From: Glebionis coronaria
Lineage: Eukaryota; Streptophyta; Magnoliopsida; Asterales; Asteraceae
Direction: 5' to 3'
Assembly: GCA_025667525.1 (NCBI GenBank)
Contig: CM046878.1
Span: 102,129,237-102,193,236 of the forward strand
DNA length: 64,000 bases
Under the pieces are notes generated by a model, which searched no databases, was not told where the DNA came from, and worked only from the letters and a program-made list of their open reading frames with translations. How positions within the stretch are numbered: position 1 is the stretch's first letter; every line of letters starts with the position of its first letter. Shown here one piece after another: positions 35,010 to 47,036 of this stretch. The position numbers and the translations under genes are program-made.

Positions 35010-35354
35010 TGTTGTGGACAAGATGAATTTTCCCAAACGTTACTTGTATTTTTAAACACAAATAACATCTAGACGTGTATACATTGAATCCCACGTCTAG
35101 ACACACGAATTGCTTGTAGGTTACATTGTGAATGATTGTTATGAATAAAACCTACGCAGGGTATGTGTTTATATACTACACATAACCCTTGTTACAAGGA
35201 CACTAAATAAGATATTCACTAAAGCTTTTGTTCTCTTGAAATATATCTTTTACAAGTTTGTCCATCGGCTTGTAGAATCTTCTCTTGTCAGATTTAGTCC
35301 TTGTCTTTTAGTTTTGACACATCAACTGTTAATACTTATAATTTTGACCCAACA
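35010..35354. mobile_element. Possible solo LTR inserted in the Tat gag zinc-knuckle region
   Basis: 345 bp begin TGTTGTGG and end ACCCAACA, the terminal pattern of a copia LTR. Inside are AATAAAACC (poly(A)-like) and TTATATACTACA (TATA-like). It separates gag upstream from THATDERIQLKRHIESLVKE downstream, which is the end of the Tat zinc-knuckle segment. A clear 5 bp target duplication could not be found, so borders are provisional. Confidence 0.45.
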
Positions 35355-36060
35355 AAACGAGACAACACACGCTACCGATGAGCGTATTCAACTGAAAAGA
35401 CACATTGAAAGCTTGGTCAAAGAAGGGAAGTTAAACCACCTGATAAGAGACTGGAGAAAGAGCATGGACACGAAGAAAAATGAGGCAAAGAAGCAGAAGG
35501 ATAAGCCCTAACCATTTACATGGTAGAAAAGGGAAAAATCTTTCATGCAAAGGAGAACGATCATGGAATTTACGCGCGACAAGGAGATAACGTTCCCTAT
35601 TCTTTCAGACATGGACTACAGAGTCGGATAATTGACTATTGACATAGCCCTCGGGTACCACGCTATAGAAAGCATGTGGGTTGACGAAGGGTCAGCAGCA
35701 AACATACTGAACGAACATTGCTTCGCACGACTACCATGGGAAATAAAAAATGAGTTAAATGATACCGCACAAGTCCTCACAAGTTTTAATGGTGATAAAA
35801 CTCGACCACTGGGACACCTCTACACATAGGTAAATATTGGAAGCGCAGATCACTCGACAACTGTGTGGATGGATTTCATGGTTATACGATCCCAATCATC
35901 ATACAATGGAATAATAGGGAAACCAACGCTAAAAACACTGTGCGTTGTACCCTCTACGGTGCATGGTATGTTCAAATTCCCAGTGCAGGATGGGGTAGTC
36001 ACCATCCGCAACATAGATACGCTCGAAGGAGGTAGCAGCACTTCTAGCCACGGCGCGAAA
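35355..36060 (+). pseudogene. Tat gag C-terminus and protease (decayed)
   Basis: RHIESLVKEGKLNHLIRDWR closes gag at about 35510. Protease begins near 35632: IDIALGYHAIESMWVDEGSA, with D-E-G-S-A in the position of the active-site D-x-G-[SA]-[SA]. It continues ANILNEHCFARLPW. A TAG at 35827-35829 interrupts. The second half reads FMVIRSQSSYNGIIGKPTL, CVVPSTVHGMFKFPVQDG, typical of Tat proteases. The reading ends at 36130 without entering RT, which is missing. Confidence 0.8.
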
Positions 36061-36159
36061 AGGAAGGATGTAGAAAAATATGAGCGCAACACGGAATCCA
36101 TCTCACGGATGAGGAAGAGGAGGTGCATCTGAGAAGATTCCCATGCTGAAAGTATATTC

Positions 36160-36459
36160 GTGCGCGAAGGCTCACCAGCAGGGCTCCCATGGGTCCTCTT
36201 TTTGACAGGATTTGCAGGAAAAGGAGGGCCAGATGTAGGGTTCATCCTCACAGATCAGGGTGACATAAAAATTACCTACGTACTGTTGTTTGATTTTTCC
36301 ACAACAAGTATGGAGGCAGATTACGAAGCCCTCATAGCAGGTCTAAGATTGGCACTTAGAGTGGATATAGAGAGCCTAGTGGCGTACGCATACAACCCTT
36401 TGTTGACAAGCAGGGTCGCGAGGTCATGTGAGCCACGAGGACATACACTAATCCAGTAA
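36160..36459 (+). pseudogene. Tat RNase H (decayed, catalytic residues lost)
   Basis: LPWVLFLTGFAGKGGPDVGF and SMEADYEALIAGLRLALRV are recognisable as Tat RNase H. The expected LFTDG is LFLTG, so the first catalytic Asp is missing. The Glu in MEADYEAL remains. The Asp of the VDS-type motif is replaced (YAYNPLL). Only about 140 bp separate it from protease, so the RT domain has been deleted. Confidence 0.78.
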
Positions 36460-36546
36460 ACACAAAAGGTAAGGGCCATAACCAGGCACTTCACAGAGTT
36501 TACTACACGAAAAGTTTCTGAAGAAAATGACGAAATCTCAGCTGAC

Positions 36547-37020
36547 ATGGATCAACTCTTAATTGTGGATATGGATAAACCTCCTAGTCATGTGCTAGTT
36601 GATTTTATCTTACACAAAAATATAAGCGTGGATACCGAGACATCTACATGGATGACACATATTAGGGAGTTCCTGACACATAATACATTGCCAAGAAATA
36701 GAAGGAAAACCAAACAAGTGCAGACAAGAGCAAGGCACTTCAGAATCATCAAGGGAATACTGTACAAACAATCAAGTAACGGGCGAACACTTCAATGTCT
36801 AGCGCCAGAGCAAGCACAGGTGATCGTGGAAGCCGCACATAAAAAGGCATGCTCACGTGGCCCGATAGCTATTTGTTGATGAGATTACTCGCTTAGGGTA
36901 TTTTTGGCCATTTATGCATAAGGATGTTCGTAAAAGGGTGGCACGATGTCTCCATTGTCAGGCGGACCCATGTCATAGGAAATCCTAACATGATCACTGG
37001 GCCACCCTTGACAAAAAGCA
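36547..37020 (+). pseudogene. Tat integrase N-terminal remnant
   Basis: WMTHIREFLTHNTLPRNRRK, then RARHFRIIKGILYKQSSNGR is the stretch just before the integrase zinc-binding domain. A stop lies at about 36877. FWPFMHKDVRKRVARCLHCQ near 36900-36960 is the C-x2-C end of the zinc-binding motif in another frame. The D,D,E core is not found downstream. Confidence 0.75.
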
Positions 37021-38095
<1,075 letters not shown>

Positions 38096-38295
38096 CAAAT
38101 AACTATAAACATGGTGCAGGACGCTATGTGCATACAACAGCGCAGGACGCTATAGACATTAAAAAGTTCTTACCTTACAAATAATGTACGTGGTTACAAC
38201 AAAGCACATAGTGCGACAAATGCCTCCTATAGCAGATTGCCAGCTGAAAGCGATATCTTTAATATGTGATGTGAGGGGTTCAGCGACATACAACG

Positions 38296-40833
38296 TTAGG
38301 CCCAGGCCTCCTTTATAAATTGCAAGGCGCGTACTTGATATACATCGATGGAAGGCAGACTAACCGGTACACCATCAGATCGATTCGGGTGTGCCAGGCC
38401 TAGGAAAATGACAGCACTCGCAACAGAAGATTTGTTCTTCCTCGCCACACGTTTAGCATGATGCTTTAGCTTGTCCTTCAGCGAAACCATCTTTAGAACA
38501 CCAACAACATAAATAGGAACATGTAATTGGGAGATATCTTGTTTGGCCATACCAGGATTCTCCTCCGCATCTTCTTCATAATGACTCGCCAGAGTAAGTC
38601 CTGACATGATCACGCTAATTGGTTGGTCTTGGTCCTTTTCGATAACATCTATGATTGGCAATAGAAGATATTTTAATCTACGGAACGCAACATCAAAGTC
38701 TTCTTCGAGCATAGCGAGAGTAAATGACACTACCTTACAAAGGTCCTTTCAGTAAGCCATCTTTGAAGGCGCGCTCCATAGCAAGACTTTTCCCGATATT
38801 TGGGCAGCAACGAAAATCTCCTTGATTGCTTTCTTCAGGTTAGGTAGTTCCACGACACTTTTGGCAGCCAGCGATAGACCGTGCTTAATTAACCATTTAT
38901 TCTCAGCACACACAGCTGTTAGGTGTGGGTATAGCTCCTCATCGAAGTCGGTACTCATACACTTCAGAACTCTTGCCTTCTTAGCCATATCTTTATGACA
39001 GTTGGCGACAAAGTTATCACAATTCGAAGTGAGGGCCCTCATACCCTCCTCAAGCTTGGATATGACCCAATGATTTTCCTCCCCTTGCCTCGCGCGAAGG
39101 CAGCGCTCTCGGCTTATAGATTCGGATAAAGATGCCTTTTTATCCTCTAAGTACTGAATGGATCCGAAATTTATACTAGAACAAGCGCGCAGACGTGCGA
39201 GTTCAACTTTGGCGCACACAAGCTCGTGGTCTTTTTGTTCCGTCACTTGGGTAATTTACATGTTCACTTGAGTCAGACGCTCAGAAATATACGACATCTT
39301 CTTTTTCAGATGCGAGGCTAACGTTACTTCCTACGACACAACTATGTCCAACTCCCTCATAAGCATTTCATCGGGTATTTTGTGCAAAAGTTGGGCGCGT
39401 CCGGGAGGAGTTAGATGTTGGCGGAAGTCCTCGCATGCGGTCACGCTATCCAGTGCGCATGAGCGTGTGCACTTCCAGAGAGGAAGGAATTTTTCAGACT
39501 TCAAAGTGCTAGTGTCAGCTTTGGTAACTGCAATGCATGGGCTGCAAATCTGATATCATGAAAGTGTGAGAAATATGATTTATTATTTACATTACAGGAA
39601 AGTAAGGAACGGAATTACGATATACCTTGTTACATGTGTATTTTCGCGTGGCCTTGAAAGCAAGGCCCATGAAGTAATGTCAGCGCGCGGTCTGGTCAGC
39701 CGTGTCCTGCTCTTATTAGGAATTTGATCTGTTGGGGAGCACGGTAACCTTTTGTAGCCAGGGACAGGGATGTTATCATCTGAGGGACCAGCGAGCGAGA
39801 TATCCTCAAGACTATAGTCTTTCACACCTACCAGATCAACTTCTTCCGAAGAAGACTCAATTATGCCTGGCATGCTCCAAATAGGAGTGGCGTTTAGTGC
39901 GACTATCCTCTCTGTACCTCCGCTGGTTGTCGGAGAAGGATACTCAAGTGTTGTGGTGTGTTGACCAACACGCCATCCATTAGATAGCTCGAATGGTGTA
40001 AAAGGTCGGGGGCACATGGTCACAGTGCACCAGTGCTCTCGCTTTACGAGCTAGGTATAGGTTAGCTCTGTCAGAGTATGGAGGGAATATGAGTACATAT
40101 GCATAAAACATTTGAATTTTAAAAACCTTATAGAAAGGGATTTTTTTACCATGCTCAAAGTTGTCAAATTACTACGGAAGGTGATTCGCAGGGAGGGTAG
40201 AATGATGACTCAGCCCTAACGCATATAGCAGCGCCTTTGGATATTCCTGCATTGGTACCCGGTCGGCATTTATTCCCTGCGCATCTGCTTCGTTATAAGT
40301 GCTAGGGATGGGGCGGTCATCTTTTATCATAGTCTCAGGAGTAATAAAATCATAGTCTAATGGGAATACAACCTTGTCTACCTAGAAAAATTTATCGTTC
40401 CATTTTTTCAGAGAGTCTATCTTCACCTTATAACATTACAGTTGGCCAGGGATTTTCGCAAAGGATATCCACCCGTTTATCCAGGAGGGGCGATAGAAGG
40501 CGCGAAACAAATTTATGGTTGGGTTGATGTTCTTCAGTAAGCAGTTTATCTCAAAATTAGAGATCTACGCGGCATCGATACAGTGCAGTTGTGAAAGGTG
40601 TATGCTGTAATAGCTTAGCACGTCGATAAAAAATGGCTTAGTGGTATACGGTTGTTGGAAAACACAAAAAACCTGGTATATACACCAATTTTTCCAGCAG
40701 GATAGCTTCCTTTGTGTGCTTGTAGATCTGGCACAGTCAGATGGAGGTCTGTAGATATATGATATTTGGTGGCGAAATTGGAAATTTCTTGTTCCGATAT
40801 ACGTGACGTCACATCGAATAGTTGTGCCACCAT
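38296..40833 (-). pseudogene. Tat antisense ORF, Transposase_28-like (decayed)
   Basis: Four minus-strand open pieces line up as one broken gene. The N-terminus at 40833-40615 (NFATKYHISTDLHLTVPDLQ, then GKIGVYTRFFVFSNNRIPLS) has the pattern of the 'putative gypsy-type transposon' domain (PF04195, Transposase_28). A badly decayed stretch follows to about 40030, and 40023-39592 is Pro/Ser/Thr-rich. 39246-38749 is helical and charged (CAKVELARLRACSSI, DEELYPHLTAVCAENKWLI). 38730-38296 ends the protein (AFRRLKYLLLPIIDVIEKDQ, SQLHVPIYVVGV). Extra antisense ORFs downstream of pol are reported for Tat-lineage elements. Their function is unknown and no transposase activity is implied. Stops and frameshifts separate the pieces. 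Confidence 0.72.
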
Positions 40834-41275
40834 TTTTCCCTTTTACCAGTACTTTAGATGGGTGTGATTTTTAAGCTGTTTTCTCCTATGGTGATTATTT
40901 CTTGCTGTTTTAAAAAATGGTGGAAGGTTTTTTAAAATACTATATGAAGAAGGTTCAAGGTCAGTTGAACTACATTTATATACACTTTTGACACAAGGGA
41001 TCATGCGACATGTGTCCAACAAGTTAGTTCATCCTACGGTGTTTATTAGTCGGTCATTCTGACGTGGTTGATGCCTTTCCCGGTTCCCAAAGAGGGTTGG
41101 TACTAGTGGAGAATGACGTGGATGCGTATTCGTGGGAAAATTCAAACTCATTTCATTGGTGTTGACATTGCGCACGAATTTCTTTTACGAATACGGGATG
41201 TCTTTGAGGGGACCTTAGAGGTTAATAGTCTAGTATCCGCGGTTTCAACCTGCGACCACTAGACTGGGGGGGACA
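40834..41275 (+). other. Tat 3' noncoding region with polypurine tract
   Basis: No gene is seen. CTGGGGGGGACA at about 41264-41275 directly precedes the TGATGACGTATAG start of the truncated LTR and is the polypurine tract. Confidence 0.7.
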
Positions 41276-41645
41276 TGATGACGTATAGTCCCTAGTCGGG
41301 ATGGATAGTCCGACTCATGGGTACTAACCGTATCCATCAGGAACGGATTAATACTTATGCGATGCGCGCGCAGCCCAAGAGGCCCAGTAAGTCGCTGTCG
41401 CACATACGGTTCATTACTTAACTGTGTCCTCGTCGCACTATGACAGAATCAGATAAGAATATAATTTATCTTATGATTATATTCGCCTAAGAAAAGAGGA
41501 TATACACTTACCTCAGTTATGCGATAAAGATCAATCTATTTTGAGTCATTATCTCTTCCTTAGGCCGCAAGAATAGGGAGCCCAGCCAGGACTCTCTCGA
41601 GTATAAAATGAACCCCCATGGTTCCACAAAGGTACGATACATACG
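41276..41645 (+). repeat. Tat 3' LTR, truncated copy (first ~370 bp)
   Basis: It matches the first ~370 of 580 bp of the full LTR at 42159, from TGATGACGTATAG to GGTACGATACATACG. It then switches abruptly to block A'. The TATA-palindrome (TATAAAATGAACCCCCATGG) is included. Confidence 0.88.
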
Positions 41646-42158
41646 GAATGACGAAGAAGAGAGTCCTACGCTATATCTTTGTGATATTGCTAGAACACTC
41701 AGAGTGATAGTACCTAGTATTCAAAAGGATGAGTGGAAACCCTTCTAGTGTTAACATCAAACAGCAATGCGGCAGGTCCTGTGCAAGATTCTTTATGAAT
41801 TGAACATGTGTAAACTAAAAAGAAACAGTGGTTTAATTCTGATATGATACAAACTCATTTCAGGTTTCTATGCAATATCTTTATGGTCTTGACAGAACAT
41901 TCAGAGTGATATTCATTAATGTTCACAACGATGAATGGAAATCCTTCTAACGTGAACTCAAACAGCGCAACGGTAGGTGACTTACGAGATTCTTATGAAT
42001 CAAGCTTGTGTCAACTGGAAAGCAACAATGGTAAGATTATTTATGAATCAAACTTGTTCCAATAATTTGAATTGACGACTTTAATCAAGTGGATATTTAT
42101 CCAACTGATTCACTCTTTATGTTCGCAGTCTTGCGTTAAGACGGTCGAGTAAAGATAA
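41646..42158 (+). repeat. Block A': second copy of the Copia-B flank
   Basis: It is co-linear with 19897-20410, including both internal ~200 bp units and the terminal GATAA. Scattered substitutions separate the copies, so the duplication is not recent. Confidence 0.88.
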
Positions 42159-42738
42159 TGATGAGGTATAGTCCCTAGTCGGGATGGATAGTCCGACTCA
42201 TGGGTACTACCCGTATCCATCAGGAATGGATTAATACTTATGCGATGCGCGCGCAGCCCAGGAGGCCTAGTAAGTCGCTGTCGCACATACAGTTCATTAC
42301 TTAACCGTGTCCTCGTCGCACTATGACAGATCAGAAAAGAATATAATTTATCTTATGATTATATTCGCCTAAGGAAAGAGGATATACACTTACCTCACTT
42401 ATGCGATAAAGATCAATCTATTTTGAGTCATTATCTATTCCTTAGGTCGCAAGAATAAGGAGCCCATCCAGGACTCTCTCAAGTATAAAAAGAACCCCCA
42501 TGGTTCCACAAAGGTACGATACACATACATCCCAAACCCAAATATACTCAAACCGATTACTTACTCTCACGCCGGAGTCTAATCGTGGGTCACAAACCTA
42601 CGGTAAGCCTAATGGTATCTGTTTTTAGTGCGCAGGGTCCTTAAACAAGTTTCACTTGGTGCAAGAGCCAGAGTCCACAAGACCCCGAATTAAGCCTAAT
42701 TCCGGTCAAGCTCGGTCCATCCAATTTTTTTATCAACA
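42159..42738 (+). repeat. Tat LTR, full-length right copy
   Basis: This 580 bp copy starts TGATGAGGTATAG and ends TATCAACA. It is flanked by GATAA and GAGAA. Because block A' lies to its left, it looks like the solo-LTR remainder of a duplicated element rather than a simple 3' LTR. Confidence 0.88.
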
Positions 42739-43316
42739 GAGAACCGCTAGTACAGCCGCGAAACCCTGTCAAGGATGTTCTTAATTGAATCTACCTAATT
42801 ACAGGTACGGTATTTGATATCATATAACGGTCTTCATCGACCGGAGGTAAAACACTACCGATTTAGGATGAATGTCAAAGCCATTCAGTCCGTGTCTATG
42901 TTTTTTCTCAAGAAGGTGGCATTATGGTGTACTCAGCAAATTCAAAGATTAAAGACACAAGATCGCAAGATGGTAAAGACAAGTCAAGGACGGTGACCAA
43001 CAAGAATGAAGCAGTCATTTTAAAGATCTCAATACTAAAGATGAAATATATGCATAAATACTCGCATGTCATAAAGGAATGACCTCTCAGTGAGTGAGAT
43101 GTTAGTCTCAAAATATTGTGTCATAAAAAATGATTCGGTCACATATTTGAAGATCTAATGATTAAAGACAAAGTCAAAAGACAACGACAAAGGCTCAAAG
43201 ATCACAACATGAAGGAACAAGACTACTATTACACGTTTTGACTCATTTATGGCGAGATTAGTAATCTCTATAAATCTCCAAATGTCGTAGAGGAATGACC
43301 TCTCATTGGGGGAGAT
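42739..43316 (+). other. Copia-B 3' noncoding end and polypurine tract
   Basis: This is Copia-B sequence resuming after the Tat block. No ORF is credible. GAATGACCTCTCA recurs at about 43078 and 43293, each next to a TTAG/CTCAATATATTG-like segment, so a short direct duplication precedes the LTR. GGGGGAGAT at about 43307-43315 is the polypurine tract. Confidence 0.75.
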
Positions 43317-43715
43317 TGTTAGCCTCAATATATTGAGTCAAACAAGAATGTTCGGTCATAGGATTATTATGTATTATTCTTAGAACGTTGTAATAGATAG
43401 TAGAAAATTCGGGAATCATGAGCTTGATTAAATAGCTAATAGTCCATGTTTAAGGTTATTTAGTTAATGGATTCAAGCCCGACCCATTATCATATAACCC
43501 ATAAGCCACATGTAGGCTTGGCTATATATATCACCCTCCTAGCATGTTAGGAGGGTGTTGGTTACCATTTCATTTTTCTCTCTCAATCTAATATTCCCTA
43601 AGTTTCCAACCATTCTCTCTCTTTTCTCTCTCTACTTTCTCACTCTAGAATCATCTACTTTCATCTATTTTTCTTTTATAATTCATGTATAATCATCACA
43701 AAATAAGGGACAATA
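43317..43715 (+). repeat. Copia-B 3' LTR
   Basis: 399 bp, matching 9267-9666, followed by the CTTAG duplication (43716-43720). It carries the perfect version of the palindrome after the TATA box (43532-43557). Confidence 0.93.
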
Positions 43716-44466
43716 CTTAGTAAGTATGTTGGGCTTAAATATGAACCTCATATTTTACCTTATGACATCTGTCATAAGGCAAAACAGACTAGAGAACCAT
43801 TCCTACTTAGTGATCATAAATCAAGTTTGTTGGTGATCGTGTTCATTTGGATTTGTAGGGTCCCTACAGGTTGTTAGTAGGGATGGGTATAAGTACTTTC
43901 TAACTATAGCTGATGATTTTAGCACAACTGTATGGGTCTATTTGATTAAATCTAAAGATGAAGTTGACATGTTTATTGAAAATTTTGTTTAGTTGATTGA
44001 TACTCAATTTAATAAGAAAATTAAAGTTTTTAGATCTGATAATGGGACAGAGTTTGTTAATCAGAAACTTGCTGTGTTTTTTAATGATAAATGGATTATT
44101 TATCAAACTTCTCGTGCTCATACACCTCAACAAAATGGTATAGCAGAATGGAAACATAGACATCTTTTAAATATTGCTAGAGGTCTTATGTCTCAGGAAG
44201 AAACTCCTCTAAATATGTGGTTTAAATGTATCTTAACAGTTGTGTATTTAATTATCAGGCTTCCTTCCTCTGTCTTGTCTAGATCTTCCCCTTATAAGTT
44301 AGTATATGGTATAATGGTAATGAACCTAGTCTTTCTTACTTAAGGTTCTTTGGTTGTCTGTGTTACTCTACCATTCTTAATAATAATGACAAGTTCAGTT
44401 CTAGGTCTGAGAAGTGAGTTTTAATTTGTTTTTCTTCTGTTAAAAAGGCTTATAAGTTGTATAGCC
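43716..44466 (+). pseudogene. Copia-A integrase (resumes after the nested DNA)
   Basis: The frame continues from 9261 through the shared CTTAG into SKYVGLKYEPHI and CHKAKQTREPF, completing the zinc-binding region. Core pieces: YFLTIADDFSTTVWVYLIKS, then a TAG near 43990, IKVFRSDNGTEFVNQKL (catalytic Asp, about 44037) and HTPQQNGIAEWKHRH (Glu; the usual ERKH is EWKH). The C-terminal part SLSRSSPYKLVYG-type region extends to 44343. Frameshifts around 43850 and 44340 break it. Confidence 0.85.
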
Positions 44467-45063
44467 TTGAAAATAAACTTTGTTTTTATTCAAGAGATTG
44501 AAATTGTTTTTCCACTGAAAATGAAATCTGTCTCTTTGGAAAGTTTTAAGTCAAGTAATTTGGAGTCTGAACTGGATTTATTAAACTTTTTTGGTAACAT
44601 AGATGATCTTGGTGCTGAAAAGCCCAACGATGATGAGAGAGACACATTTAATGGTAATGGTGATGGCAATGAGATAGCTTCTGCTAGTCATGACAGTACC
44701 CCTCCTGTTATGCAAGAAGCAACTCTTTCAACACCAGTAAATGAAAACTTAATATATGAGGGCAGTAATTCTGTTGCCTCAAGCTCTGGTTCACATCCTA
44801 CTATTACTAATTATAATGAGGAGTCACCATATACTATTAGGAAGTTTGCTAGAGTTAGAACTGTTCCTGCTAAGTTCAATGATTTTATGTTGCCTAGTCA
44901 TAAAAAATATGGCATTGAGAATTATGTGAGTTATGTGAATTTGTCTTCTATGAGCTTATGCTTACCTACTAATTTGAATAAGCCTTGTGAACCTAAGAAT
45001 TTTAGTGAAGCTTCTATGGATAAAAGCTGGATAGAAGCTATGAATAATGAAGTGCAAGCTTGA
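44467..45063 (+). pseudogene. Copia-A integrase-RT linker
   Basis: A 198-codon open frame without catalytic motifs, rich in Ser, Asn and acidic residues (DLGAEKPNDDERDTFNGNGD). It ends ASMDKSWIEAMNNEVQA, the conserved entry into copia RT. A TGA at 45061-45063 stands where RT normally continues. Confidence 0.78.
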
Positions 45064-45700
45064 CTTGAGAATAATACTTGGATTTTGGTTGATTTGCTTG
45101 TTAATAGAAAGACTATTCCTTGTAAATGGCTATATAGAATCAAATATAAGTTTACTAGAGACATAGAGAGATATAAAGCTAGGTTGGTTGCTAAAGGCTT
45201 TGGTCAGAGAGAGGGCATTGATTATGAACAAACTTTTTAGCCCTGTAGTTAAAATGGTAACTGTTAGATGTGTTATCAGTTTAGCTGTTTATAATGGCTG
45301 GCCTTTACATCAACTTGATGTTAATAATGCTTTTATGTATGGAGACTTACATGAGGATGTTTATATGGATTTACCCCTGGGTATTATGATGCATCTAAAA
45401 CTAAAGTTTGTAAACTTGTTAAGTCTCTCTATGGTATTAAACAAGCTACAAGACAATGGAATGAGAAGTTAACTTGTGCTTTAAATGAAAATGGGTTTAA
45501 GAAAAGTTTGAATGATTATTCTTTATATGTTAAAGATGTTAATGAGGTTTTTTGATATTATTGGTCTATGTGGATGACATTGTGATTACTGGAAATAACA
45601 AGTCTGAAATTGATAAGTTTAAGTAGTTTTTATCTGGTAAATTCCAAATTAAAGATTTGGAAACTCTAAAATATTTTCTAGGTATTGAAGTGCTTGAAAA
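45064..45700 (+). pseudogene. Copia-A reverse transcriptase (decayed)
   Basis: RVT_2-type RT pieces: NNTWILVDLLVNRKTIPCKW and [19 protein letters not shown], then a TAG (45238-45240). Next come [15 protein letters not shown] and [20 protein letters not shown] (catalytic Asp). After a shift near 45390, [14 protein letters not shown] appears in another frame. The active-site box VYVDDIVITGNN is intact at about 45566. The segment ending LETLKYFLGIEVLE contains a further TAG near 45625. Confidence 0.85.
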
Positions 45701-46520
45701 AAAAATGGTTTGTGTCTTTCTCAAAGAAAATATTGTATGGAGTTGATTAATGAGTATGGTTCTTTAAGTTGCAAGCCTGCTGCCACGCCTATGCAGCAGA
45801 ATATTAGTCTGAGTCACATTGAGAGTAAAGTTGATAAGAAGCTTGTTAGCTTAACTTCTTATCAGAATTTAGTTGGTAAGTTGATCTATTTGTATGTTAC
45901 TAGACTTGATATTTCTTATGTTTTTCATTATTTGTCTCAGCACATGCACTCACCTTTGTAGTCTCATTTTACTGATGGGTTGAGAGTGTTAAGGTATTTA
46001 AAGCAATGTCCAGGTATTGGTATACAATTTAGTGTTAGAAAGAGCTTGAGTATGCATGATTTTTTAGATGTTGATTATGCAAAGTGTTTGTTGACCAGGA
46101 AATCTGTTTCTGGTTTTAGTGGTTACTTTGGTGGGAACTTAGTGTCTCAGAAAAGTAAGAAGCACGCAACCATCTCAAGGTATTCTACAGAAGCCAAGTA
46201 TAGATGCATGGCATCTACTACTTGTGAGATTATTTGGATATTCAACTTCTGAAAGACTTTGGTGTGGAGGGATTGTTTCCAGTTCTATTGTATTGTGATA
46301 GCACTTCTGCTATTCAAATTGCAGCCAATCATGTGTTTCATGAGAAAAAAAACATTTTGAGATTGATGTGTATTTTATTAGGGAGAAAATGGCTTCAGGT
46401 GTGATAAGCACTATAAAGGTAAAGCTGAAAATATGACTGATATCTTTACAAAGAGTTTGAGTATTGGTCAGCATAAACATTTATGTGAAATGCTAAACAT
46501 GACTGATATGTTTAGTGTAT
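45701..46520 (+). pseudogene. Copia-A RNase H (decayed)
   Basis: LSQRKYCMELINEYGSLSCK, LVGKLIYLYVTRLDISYVFH, then VLRYLKQCPGIGIQF lead into the RNase H core LDVDYAKCLLTRKSVSGFSG (Asp) and YSTEAKYRCMASTTCEI (Glu). CDSTSAIQIAANHVFHEK (Asp, about 46298) and the end segment DIFTKSLSIGQHKHL follow in shifted frames to about 46490. Stops near 45959 and 46250 interrupt. Confidence 0.83.
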
Positions 46521-46535
46521 GAGTTTGTGGAGAGG

Positions 46536-47031
46536 TGTTAAATGTATTTGTGTTACCTATGGTTAAAACTCATACTCTAGGGACTTATTGGTAAATACTT
46601 TTCTTTGTTAATAAGTTATTATGTTTTTTGTATAAGTTGGTATTGTGTAAGGGTTGATGTGTAAATATGGAGATTAGCTGGAGCTATATAAAGGGTGATA
46701 GGGTTTCATTATTGGCTACGCAGTCTTTGGTATTCACACACACATATACAAGATCATTCTGTTAGTCAGTTACATAAGTCTAGTATAATCATCTTGATCA
46801 AAAGTTTGATATTGTTATGGTATTAGTATTGAGTGTTTGTAGTGAGGATCATTGTAAGTGTGATTTTGTATAGAGATTGCACCGTATAGAGGGACAATCA
46901 GCTTTTCTATTGTATGTACTATAAGCACACGTTTGTGGACTCATCAGATTTGGATTATTAATAAGAAGTACGTGGGGAGGTTGTTGAGTGCTTCAATCTT
47001 GGTTCCAAGTGTTGATTCGTTAGTTTTTGCA
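46536..47031 (+). repeat. Copia-A 3' LTR
   Basis: 496 bp, matching 6529-7027. It starts TGTTAAATGTATTTGTG after GTGGAGAGG and ends TTTTTGCA, with ATATT (47032-47036) as the right target duplication. Confidence 0.92.
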
Positions 47032-47036
47032 ATATT

